Below are positions 1 through 5,976 of a stretch of DNA of 16,397 bases, in pieces; the first letter of the stretch is position 1; each line of letters begins with the position of its first letter. The position numbers were made by a program, and so were the translations under genes. Source of the stretch: an uncultured Candidatus Saccharibacteria bacterium (lineage in GTDB: Bacteria > Patescibacteriota > Saccharimonadia > Saccharimonadales > Saccharimonadaceae); assembly GCA_937919305.1 (NCBI GenBank), contig CALFQW010000043.1, positions 1 to 16,397 on the forward strand, written 5' to 3'. The notes beneath the pieces are model-generated. The model searched no databases and was not told the origin of the DNA. It worked only from the letters and a program-made list of their open reading frames with translations.

Positions 1-627
1 ACAGACCGTACCAAGCGCCACGAGATCAAGTAGCCATTTCTCGTGACCTGCCGGCAAGCCCTCCATCTCCGTCTGCAATGCCTGTACAAGCTTGAACGCG
101 ACTCCAACACCGGCTAGATCAATAAAGGGATAGTCGTGATCTTGCCTCTTCGGGTTGATCGTCGCGATGGCGGCCGGCATAGTCTCAGCAACAGAGTGGT
201 GATCGGTAACGATCACATCTACACCCAGACTATTCGCATGATCTATCTCTTTGTGACTCAAGCTACCGCAGTCAACCGTCACAATGAGTTGCGCACCACC
301 TTCAGCCAAGGTTGTGATCGCATCTGAGCTCAACCCATAGCCTTCTATGAACCTATTCGGGATAAAAGTGCTCACATCTATACCAAAGCTTCGAAATGCA
401 TCCAGTAGCAATGTAGTCGCCGTCAGTCCGTCGATATCGTAGTCGCCATATATGACAACTCGCTCCTTATGATCTCGCGCTTTCCTTAGCCGCTCTACAG
501 CTGGCCTCATATCTGGCAACAGAAATGGATCATGTCTAAATGCCTCGTATTCGGGCTGCAAAAAACGACGCCTTTCGACGTCGTCTGTAAGATTCCTACT
601 CTTTAGAACTGCTTCTACCAAGCGCAT
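1..627 (-). CDS. recJ: Single-stranded-DNA exonuclease RecJ, N-terminal part (3' end of gene lies outside the window)
   Basis: RecJ is a 5'-3' single-strand DNA exonuclease of recombination and mismatch repair in the cytoplasm. The 209 visible residues carry the DHH phosphoesterase signature in order: DYDIDG at residues 62-67 (motif I), VTVDCG with Asp119 (motif II), TDHH at 141-144 (motif III), then the family stretch AGVGVAFKL at 172-180 and DLVALGTV at 201-208 just before the window edge. All metal-binding residues expected in this part are present. The ATG at 627-625 is chosen because a perfect AGGAGG lies a few bases upstream and an in-frame TAG (640-638) precedes it, so no longer N-terminus is possible. 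It begins 22 bp after the winged-helix gene on the same strand and is probably co-transcribed with it. The N-terminus is short but starts at the usual LLP-x-M region. Identification is secure; completeness cannot be judged. Confidence 0.96.
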   Translation of the reverse strand, partial: MRLVEAVLKSRNLTDDVERRRFLQPEYEAFRHDPFLLPDMRPAVERLRKARDHKERVVIYGDYDIDGLTATTLLLDAFRSFGIDVSTFIPNRFIEGYGLSSDAITTLAEGGAQLIVTVDCGSLSHKEIDHANSLGVDVIVTDHHSVAETMPAAIATINPKRQDHDYPFIDLAGVGVAFKLVQALQTEMEGLPAGHEKWLLDLVALGTVC

Positions 628-649
628 GAGAGCCTCCTAGTTGTTGGAG

Positions 650-946
650 TTAGGCGTCGCCTGTTCGCTTGCGAGTAGCTTGGGACTGTTGGGATTTGAT
701 GACGATGCTTTGTAGCTCTTTGAAAATCGTGAAGTGCTTGTTTGTCGAATAGATCTTTGTGTTGCCTTGCTTTTCACTGCTCAAGAAACCTACCTTCTCG
801 AGTCGCTTGAGTTCGCGCTGGATGTTGCCCGGATCTTCCTTGATTAACTTTGCGAGACCTCTGACGTGAGTGCGAAAATCAGGGTACTTTGCGTACACGA
901 CAATGATCTTGCGACGGACTCTCGACGTGATAAAAACATCCAACAT
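650..946 (-). CDS. Small winged-helix (ArsR-like) DNA-binding protein
   Basis: This 98-residue protein has the helix-turn-helix plus wing pattern of small ArsR/MarR-type folds. Residues 5-20 form a first helix (ITSRVRRKIIVVYAKY), 26-37 and 40-53 give the paired helices ending in the typical RELKRLEKVGFL, and 55-70 form a beta wing (SSEKQGNTKIYSTNK). A basic, Gln-rich tail follows (84-95). No metal-sensing cysteines are present, so an ArsR-type metal sensor is unlikely. The same style of stand-alone winged helix is common in archaea and candidate-phyla bacteria. It lies 22 bp upstream of recJ and shares its transcript, and a candidate promoter lies just before it (992-1020). The ATG at 946 has only weak purines upstream (an AGAGG 15 nt away). 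A target cannot be named; autoregulation of the wHTH-recJ unit is a guess. Confidence 0.75.
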   Translation of the reverse strand: MLDVFITSRVRRKIIVVYAKYPDFRTHVRGLAKLIKEDPGNIQRELKRLEKVGFLSSEKQGNTKIYSTNKHFTIFKELQSIVIKSQQSQATRKRTGDA

Positions 947-991
947 ATAGCTACTTACATACCTCTTATATATTTATATGCGTTGATAATT

Positions 992-1020
992 ATTCTACAT
1001 TTTCGAGTAGCACAGCACAA
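992..1020 (-). promoter_or_regulatory. Candidate sigma-70 type promoter for the wHTH-recJ unit
   Basis: Read on the minus strand there is TTGTGC (1020-1015), a 17-nt spacer and TAGAAT (997-992), which is five of six matches to the -10 consensus and three or four to the -35. It lies in the 90-bp gap between the PRTase-like gene and the winged-helix gene and would give a leader of about 40 nt. Seen by eye only. Confidence 0.5.
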
Positions 1021-1036
1021 GTCTTGACTTCACTTT

Positions 1037-1693
1037 TTAGCGCCAGTTTAGTACGACATCGTTCAACATGGCGATGGTTGCCTCGTGGCTCGGCACGTCG
1101 TTTACGTCGTAATAATGATCTGTTGCGAGGTAGTTATCTGTCACAGATAGTATCCGTAGCTCGTCAGCCAAAATATGCGCTCGATCTACTGCTTCAACAG
1201 ATGCTATCGGCGCGACGACGATCATTTTCTGGATCTTGAGCGGCTTCAAGAAGTCTGCCGCAGAATCAAGGCTACTGCCATTTTGCAGTCCATCACTAAC
1301 CAGTATTACATTTTGTTCGCGGAGCATTGATTCATCGACGATCCCACCCGCACCTAAGAGCTGGTTGATTCGCCCCATTTTTTCTCTCTTTTGATCCTCT
1401 AGGTATCCGTGAAACTCGGTGTAGTACTCCTCTATCTCTCCAGCCGAGAACATGCCATTGTACACAAATCGCCCACTCTGGTTGATCGCACCGAAGTCTA
1501 CTCCTTCACCAGGAACAGATATAGACTCCGCGAGCAACAACGCGATCCCACAGTGCAGTCGACTCGCTATCTGCTCGCCGACCTGCACGCCGCCATCAGT
1601 CAACGCAACGACAAAACAATTCTCATATCTATATGCTTGATCAAGTTGTTCAGCTAGCTGATACCCTGCGTGGAGTCGTGAGCTAAAATACAT
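1037..1693 (-). CDS. Phosphoribosyltransferase-fold protein (COG1926-like)
   Basis: The 218-residue protein matches the layout of the predicted phosphoribosyltransferases related to COG1926: an N-terminal FSSRLHAGYQLAEQL resembling the family's F-x-D-R-x-x-A-G-x-x-LA, then VVALTDGGVQVGEQIA (28-43, in place of the usual L-P-R-G-G-V-P-V), an insert with charged helices (85-110), the core strand and PRPP loop at 130-141, and a C-terminal DHYYDVNDVPSHE (192-204) like the family's W-Y-x-D-F-x-Q-V-x-D-E. The PRPP loop reads ILVSDGLQNGSS where active enzymes have V-D-D-G-x-A-T-G-A-T: the first Asp is Ser and the T-G-x-T core is changed, so PRPP binding may be weak or lost. Substrate unknown. It starts 31 bp from the divergent priA gene; a TGC-TACAAT extended -10 ends 6 nt before the ATG and no SD is visible, so the mRNA is probably leaderless. 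Confidence 0.7.
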   Translation of the reverse strand: MYFSSRLHAGYQLAEQLDQAYRYENCFVVALTDGGVQVGEQIASRLHCGIALLLAESISVPGEGVDFGAINQSGRFVYNGMFSAGEIEEYYTEFHGYLEDQKREKMGRINQLLGAGGIVDESMLREQNVILVSDGLQNGSSLDSAADFLKPLKIQKMIVVAPIASVEAVDRAHILADELRILSVTDNYLATDHYYDVNDVPSHEATIAMLNDVVLNWR

Positions 1694-1724
1694 ACGCTTA
1701 TTGTAGCAGTATACTAGTCAGTAG
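1694..1724. promoter_or_regulatory. Compact divergent promoter region, PRTase-like gene / priA
   Basis: Only 31 bp separate two start codons that face away from each other. The palindrome AGTATACT at 1708-1715 gives TATACT on both strands. On the plus strand it ends 9 nt before the priA ATG. On the minus strand a second, extended -10, TGC-TACAAT (1708-1700), ends 6 nt before the other ATG. Neither start has a Shine-Dalgarno sequence, and there is no room for one outside the promoter. The sites overlap, so the two promoters should compete for RNA polymerase. -35 boxes are poor and would lie inside the opposite gene. Confidence 0.6.
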
Positions 1725-3671
1725 ATGCACTACTACCTCACTTCACCACTACAGATTACGCACCAAACCCAGGGCACTCTGACCTACTGTAGCGAGGTCA
1801 CTCTAGAGATCGGTACCCTGGTCGCCGTCCCTGTGGGCAAGCGTATCGTACCCGGAGTAGTTCTATCTCAGACCGAGAAACCACAGTTCGATACAAAACT
1901 GATAGACAAGATAATAGACCAAACACCACTACCTATAGAGCTCGTGAAATTACACGGCTGGATGAGCGAATACTATGCCACGCACCCGGTTACTGTGTGG
2001 CAGACATTGTTGCCCACGGGACTGATGAAGAAAAGACGCACGAAAGCGAATGTAGCCCCCGAGATCAGTCGTAAACGAACAAATATTGTGCTCAATGATG
2101 ATCAAAAAAGCGCAGTCAAGAAGATTGTTTCGTCGGATGTTTCGCAAACATTCCTGCTGCATGGCGTCACTGGCTCTGGAAAAACTGCCGTCTATGTCGA
2201 GGCTATCAAGAGCAAGATGCAAGACGGCCGATCAAGTATAGTCCTCGTTCCTGAGATCGCCCTCACCTCACAGCTCATAGCGGAATTCAGCCACCACTTC
2301 GATGATGTTATCGTGACGCACTCAACCATGACCGAGTCAGAGCGTCACACTACTTGGCTGAACATATTGCGCTCTGAAAAGCCATGCGTTGTGATCGGAC
2401 CGAGGTCGGCTCTCTTTATGCCGATCCGAAAGCTCGGTCTGATCGTCATAGACGAGTGTCATGAACCTTCATACAAACAGGAGAGTTCGCCAAGGTATTC
2501 TGCTCTCAGGGCTGCGAAGATGCTTGCCAGCTATCACAATATTCCTCTCGTGCTCGGCAGCGCGACACCATCTGTTACCGACTATCATTTAGCCAAAACT
2601 ATATCACCAGACACCGTACTACGACTGCCAAAAGTCGCCTCAGCAAGCGCTAGCAAACCGATTATCACCAGCATAGATATGACGCAGCGCGGTAGTTTCA
2701 CGAAAAATACCTACCTATCGGACACATTGATCGCAAAGCTATCAGAGAATATAGAAGCAGGCCACCAGAGCCTGCTATTTCACAATAGACGGGGAAGCGC
2801 CTCACTAACACTCTGCAACAACTGTGGGTGGAGTGCGCTATGTGATAGGTGTCACATCCCCCTGGCATTGCACGAAGACGCTCATCATCTACGTTGTCAT
2901 GTATGCAACTACACGGCTCGTATACCGACCAGCTGCCCAGAATGTTCACATGCCGATATACTCCACAAAGGCATCGGCACAAAACGCATAGAGACTGAGT
3001 TACGAAAACTCTTTCCGTCTGCAGTGATAGCTCGATTCGACGGAGATACAGTGACGGGCGAATCGGTTGAAAAGCGATATCAAGATTTATATGACGGCAA
3101 TATACAGATCATCATCGGTACCCAAGTAATCGCTAAGGGCCTGGATCTACCGCATTTACGGTTAGTTGGTGTAGCACAAGCCGATAGCGGGCTCTCGCTC
3201 CCAGACTTCCAGAGTCCAGAGCGAGTCTTCCAGCTCCTTGCTCAGGTCGTCGGAAGAGTTGGACGGAATCAGCATGCAACTACTGTTGTAGTGCAGAGCT
3301 ATCAACCATCACACCCTTCTATCCGATATGGATTATCACAAGATTTCGATAGTTTCTTCGAACATGCAATCGAGGAACGGAAACGACTACACTTCCCGCC
3401 CTTTACGCATCTTATGAAGCTCACTTGTAGCTATCGCTCAGAAAAAACAGCGATACACGCAAGCCGCAAGCTTGCCGAGGAACTGCGCAAGCTTGCAGGT
3501 ACTACGGTGCAAATATTCGGACCAGCACCAGCGTTTTACGAGAGACAGCGTGATACATATCGTTGGCAAATCATACTCAAATCACCCAAACGTTCCCATC
3601 TTAGTGATCTGTCCCGTCACATACCCCGCTCGCATTGGCAGCACGAGCTTGACCCGACCAACCTGCTATAG
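1725..3671 (+). CDS. priA: Primosomal protein N', replication restart helicase PriA
   Basis: PriA is the superfamily-2 helicase that reloads the replisome at stalled forks. The 648 residues hold an N-terminal 3'-DNA-binding domain (about 1-100), helicase lobe 1 with Walker A GVTGSGKT (147-154) and Walker B IDECHEPSYKQ (242-252), a zinc domain with all eight cysteines in four pairs (364/367, 373/376, 391/394, 404/407), lobe 2 with GTQVIAKGLDLP (465-476) and the QVVGRVGR motif VI (507-514), and a C-terminal domain ending near 648. The Walker A lysine is at 153, roughly 75-80 residues earlier than in E. coli PriA (Lys230): the stretch between the DNA-binding domain and the helicase core (101-122) is too short for the winged-helix domain, which seems to be missing. 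The start is the first ATG, 9 nt after a TATACT box. def follows after 37 bp. Confidence 0.95.
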   Translation: MHYYLTSPLQITHQTQGTLTYCSEVTLEIGTLVAVPVGKRIVPGVVLSQTEKPQFDTKLIDKIIDQTPLPIELVKLHGWMSEYYATHPVTVWQTLLPTGLMKKRRTKANVAPEISRKRTNIVLNDDQKSAVKKIVSSDVSQTFLLHGVTGSGKTAVYVEAIKSKMQDGRSSIVLVPEIALTSQLIAEFSHHFDDVIVTHSTMTESERHTTWLNILRSEKPCVVIGPRSALFMPIRKLGLIVIDECHEPSYKQESSPRYSALRAAKMLASYHNIPLVLGSATPSVTDYHLAKTISPDTVLRLPKVASASASKPIITSIDMTQRGSFTKNTYLSDTLIAKLSENIEAGHQSLLFHNRRGSASLTLCNNCGWSALCDRCHIPLALHEDAHHLRCHVCNYTARIPTSCPECSHADILHKGIGTKRIETELRKLFPSAVIARFDGDTVTGESVEKRYQDLYDGNIQIIIGTQVIAKGLDLPHLRLVGVAQADSGLSLPDFQSPERVFQLLAQVVGRVGRNQHATTVVVQSYQPSHPSIRYGLSQDFDSFFEHAIEERKRLHFPPFTHLMKLTCSYRSEKTAIHASRKLAEELRKLAGTTVQIFGPAPAFYERQRDTYRWQIILKSPKRSHLSDLSRHIPRSHWQHELDPTNLL

Positions 3672-3691
3672 CTCAACCTCTGTTTTTCGGC

Positions 3692-3697
3692 TATACT
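3692..3697 (+). promoter_or_regulatory. Candidate -10 box giving a near-leaderless def-fmt transcript
   Basis: TATACT lies in the 37-bp gap between priA and def, with 11 nt between its end and the def ATG. Initiation about 7 nt downstream would leave a leader of about 4-5 nt. No Shine-Dalgarno sequence precedes def and no clear -35 is seen, so def-fmt may have its own promoter in addition to readthrough from priA. Confidence 0.45.
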
Positions 3698-3708
3698 ATG
3701 TTGCATAT

Positions 3709-4284
3709 ATGGCCGCATCACGACACGACATCATCACACTACCGCACGCTAGTCTACGCAAGAGATCATCGAAGGTACATATCATTACAGATGAGACACT
3801 TGAGCTCATCGCAGACATGAAACAGGCTGCCGTAGACTGGGAAGACTCACGACCTCATGAGATAGCAGTAGCACTCGCTGCCGTGCAGATAGATCGACTA
3901 GAGCGCATCGTTATAGTTCGCGGTAATTTCGAAGATAAAGCGGATCGTAGCTTCGTGACACTCATCAATCCCGAGATTGCAAAGTATGAAGGAGATATCA
4001 TCACTGACCACGAAGGCTGCCTGAGTGTGAAGGGCTTTTACGGTCATGTTCCGCGCTACGATAAGGTTCGCGTCAAAGCACTGAATGAACAAGGTGAACA
4101 GATACGCACCAGAGCGAGCGGCTTCTTAGCTCGAGTCTTGCAGCACGAGGTGGACCATACCAATGGTATTTGTTTTGTTGATCATATCAGCGAGCAAAAA
4201 GACGCTTTCTTCGTATTAACCGAAAAAGGAGAATTGGAGTCTACGTCTTATGAGCACGTCCAAGAAGCTGGTATTCTTCGGTAA
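3709..4284 (+). CDS. def: Peptide deformylase
   Basis: Def removes the formyl group from the N-terminal methionine of new proteins, working in the cytoplasm at the ribosome with a bound Fe2+/Zn2+. In this 191-residue protein the metal site is complete: EGCLS with Cys104 (102-106) and QHEVDH with His146, Glu147 and His150. Motif 1, normally G-x-G-L-A-A-P-Q, reads AVALAAVQ (53-60): the glutamine is kept but both glycines are Ala and the proline is Val, an unusual loop. The open frame extends back to 3472 inside priA, but that extension matches nothing in the family; the ATG at 3709 gives the normal LPHASLRKRS start and normal length, and follows a TATACT box. It overlaps fmt by 35 bp, so translation is probably coupled. 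Order priA-def-fmt is the common bacterial arrangement. Confidence 0.95.
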   Translation: MAASRHDIITLPHASLRKRSSKVHIITDETLELIADMKQAAVDWEDSRPHEIAVALAAVQIDRLERIVIVRGNFEDKADRSFVTLINPEIAKYEGDIITDHEGCLSVKGFYGHVPRYDKVRVKALNEQGEQIRTRASGFLARVLQHEVDHTNGICFVDHISEQKDAFFVLTEKGELESTSYEHVQEAGILR

Positions 4285-5155
4285 CGAACGTCTGGTGAGT
4301 GGCCTGAACAGCACTGAAGCACCGGTGCTCAATAGGCTTATCGCGGATGGATACGATATCAAGGCAATAGTCGTTAACCATAGTGACGGTAAATCTCGCT
4401 CGGCGCGCCCACTCGAAGTAGCCCAAGTCGCCGGCTTGCATAACATTCCAGTCCTCTCACCACAAAACCCTATCGATATCATCGACGAACTCAAGGCACT
4501 GCAGCCGGACGCTGCAGTGCTCGTCGCCTATGGTCGGATAGTGCCCCAGCAAGTAATAGATGTATTCGGAGAGCCCGGCATCATCAACCTCCACCCTTCT
4601 CTATTGCCCCGACACCGTGGGCCTACCCCTATCGAGTCAACTATCTTGGCTGGTGATCACCAAGCAGGGGTGAGTATCATGCGCCTGAGCGTAGGTATGG
4701 ATGAAGGACCAGTTTACTCGCGGTCGAGCTTTGAACTGGATGGTACCGAGAACAAGTTTGATCTATGCGAAATGTTGAGCAGCGAGGGGGCCGAGCTGAT
4801 ATCAAGGATACTTCCAGATATTTTATCCGGTGCGAAGACGCCAAAACCACAAAAAAATAGCGACGTTTCATATACGTCACTTCTAACAAAGATAGATGGC
4901 TTGCTGCAGCCTGCATCCGAAACGGCCACTCAGTGCGAACGCAAGATCCGCGCATATCTCAACTATCCAAAGACGCGAATAACTCTACCTCAAACTACAG
5001 TTATAGTCACGGCTGGAAGAGTTGCGAATCATCTGGACGATGGAGCGCTAGTAATCACATGTGCCGATGACACATATCTTGAAATCACAGAACTCATCGG
5101 CCCTTCTGGCAAAAAGATGTCTGGTGAGGCTTTTCTTCGCGGCTACGCTGCTTGA
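4250..5155 (+). CDS. fmt: Methionyl-tRNA formyltransferase
   Basis: Fmt transfers a formyl group from 10-formyl-tetrahydrofolate to Met-tRNA(fMet), making the initiator tRNA. In the 301 residues the formyltransferase domain (about 1-200) shows the signature NLHPSLLPRHRGPTPIES (113-130), with catalytic Asn113 and His115, and GMDEGPV with Asp151; a C-terminal tRNA-binding beta-barrel domain (about 205-301) follows. The N-terminal GNERLVSGLNSTEAPVL departs from the usual G-T-P-x-F-A, with an inserted-looking stretch around residues 12-24. The start ATG at 4250 lies inside the end of def, with GGAG 10 nt upstream. With def next door, the pair adds and later removes the formyl group. The gene's last 13 bp overlap the end of a minus-strand gene, with no terminator in between. 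Confidence 0.96.
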   Translation: MSTSKKLVFFGNERLVSGLNSTEAPVLNRLIADGYDIKAIVVNHSDGKSRSARPLEVAQVAGLHNIPVLSPQNPIDIIDELKALQPDAAVLVAYGRIVPQQVIDVFGEPGIINLHPSLLPRHRGPTPIESTILAGDHQAGVSIMRLSVGMDEGPVYSRSSFELDGTENKFDLCEMLSSEGAELISRILPDILSGAKTPKPQKNSDVSYTSLLTKIDGLLQPASETATQCERKIRAYLNYPKTRITLPQTTVIVTAGRVANHLDDGALVITCADDTYLEITELIGPSGKKMSGEAFLRGYAA

Positions 5156-5577
5156 GCGTCAGATCCGAGTATCGTGTCTTTTTTCTGTAGCATCTCGGCT
5201 TTGAGTTTCTCTAGCTCCGCCGCAACAACTTGTCGGTAGTCTGGTCGATTCATCTCGAGCCATTTCAACGATCCGTACTCACTGATCAGCACAATCTCTT
5301 CTACTTCTGCAGGTGCGTTTGCCTGTAACTGTACAAAGTCTTTCGCCTGGTGGTAGTTGGGTAGGTTTTTATCGAACCAGGCGCGAACTTTTGGCTCGTC
5401 TCGGTCAACAAACGCTTCAAACTCTCGCATTTGCTGCTCGCTGAGACCTTTTGATAGTTCCGTACCGACACGAAGTTCTAACTCTCTATAAAGCTCTAAC
5501 AATAGTGACTTCTTGTCATCTTCAGGCAGGTCACCGAGCCCTATGTCTTCGAGAAACTTGTTATCCAACTGAAACAT
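5143..5577 (-). CDS. Small acidic helical protein, downstream partner of the membrane-protein cassette (resembles Saccharibacteria DUF5663)
   Basis: A soluble 144-residue protein, predicted almost wholly helical, with no signal peptide or membrane segment. From memory, the N-terminal LGLGDLPEDDKKSLL (about 13-27) and the core LELRVGTELSKGLSEQQMREFEAF resemble a small domain of unknown function seen in Saccharibacteria (DUF5663); this needs a profile search. The core pattern R-[LV]-x(6,8)-L-S-E-x-Q-M-x-x-F is shared with the 96-residue protein encoded just upstream, so the two are probably paralogues, this one with an added C-terminal half (about 85-144: VEEIVLISEYGSLKWLEMN and a charged helix). 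The frame opens with GTG at 5580, directly followed by ATG at 5577; ATG is preferred because AGGAG lies 5 nt before it. Role unknown. It is probably the last gene of its transcript. Confidence 0.75.
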   Translation of the reverse strand: MFQLDNKFLEDIGLGDLPEDDKKSLLLELYRELELRVGTELSKGLSEQQMREFEAFVDRDEPKVRAWFDKNLPNYHQAKDFVQLQANAPAEVEEIVLISEYGSLKWLEMNRPDYRQVVAAELEKLKAEMLQKKDTILGSDAQAA

Positions 5578-5641
5578 CACTACTCCTCATGCGGGTTATC
5601 TATACGTCTATCTTCTATAGTATCACTTATTCAGTGTAGTT

Positions 5642-5932
5642 CTAGCCGTTGACGCTATCGTTGACAAGCTTGAGTACTTCGTCAAATTGTTCGTCAAATA
5701 TCTGCTTCATAGGTAGCACTGACTCGAGATACTTCTCCGCATCAGCCTGTGACGCACAGTCGTTGAATGCTTTCATCTGATCTTCAGACAGCTCTTCTTG
5801 TACGCGCTCAAGTAATCGAGCATCAACGAGCTTCATGATTTTCATGACCACCTGGGTCTTGAACTCAGGTTCATACGGCTCTAGCTTTAGAGTTTCGACT
5901 ATGTATGGGATATCGTAGTAACTTTCGAACAT
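5642..5932 (-). CDS. Small acidic helical protein, middle gene of the cassette
   Basis: A 96-residue acidic, helical, soluble protein that I do not recognise by name. Its centre, VDARLLERVQEELSEDQMKAFNDC (about 36-59), lines up with the core of the 144-residue product of the next gene (L-S-E-x-Q-M-x-x-F in both, followed by an acidic turn and a proline-containing helix, LESVLPMKQIFDEQF), so both seem to carry the same small helical domain. The start ATG at 5932 has GAGG 5-6 nt upstream. It lies 44 bp after the large membrane-protein gene and 64 bp before the next small gene on the same strand, consistent with one three-gene transcript. A role as a soluble partner or adaptor of the membrane protein is inferred from position only. 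Confidence 0.75.
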   Translation of the reverse strand: MFESYYDIPYIVETLKLEPYEPEFKTQVVMKIMKLVDARLLERVQEELSEDQMKAFNDCASQADAEKYLESVLPMKQIFDEQFDEVLKLVNDSVNG

Positions 5933-5976
5933 TTTTTCCTCTTTTTTATCTTATTTAGTGATGGTACTAGTGTACC

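Noticed and set aside
3472..3708. N-terminal extension of def (79 extra codons inside priA)
   Set aside because: It is the shadow of the priA 3' end in another frame, has no deformylase similarity, and the ATG at 3709 gives the normal start.
5609..5620. 12-mer TATCTTCTATAG, also on the opposite strand at 8611-8622
   Set aside because: Both copies lie in leaders of the cassette genes but in opposite orientation and the sequence is AT-rich; chance is likely without a genome-wide count.
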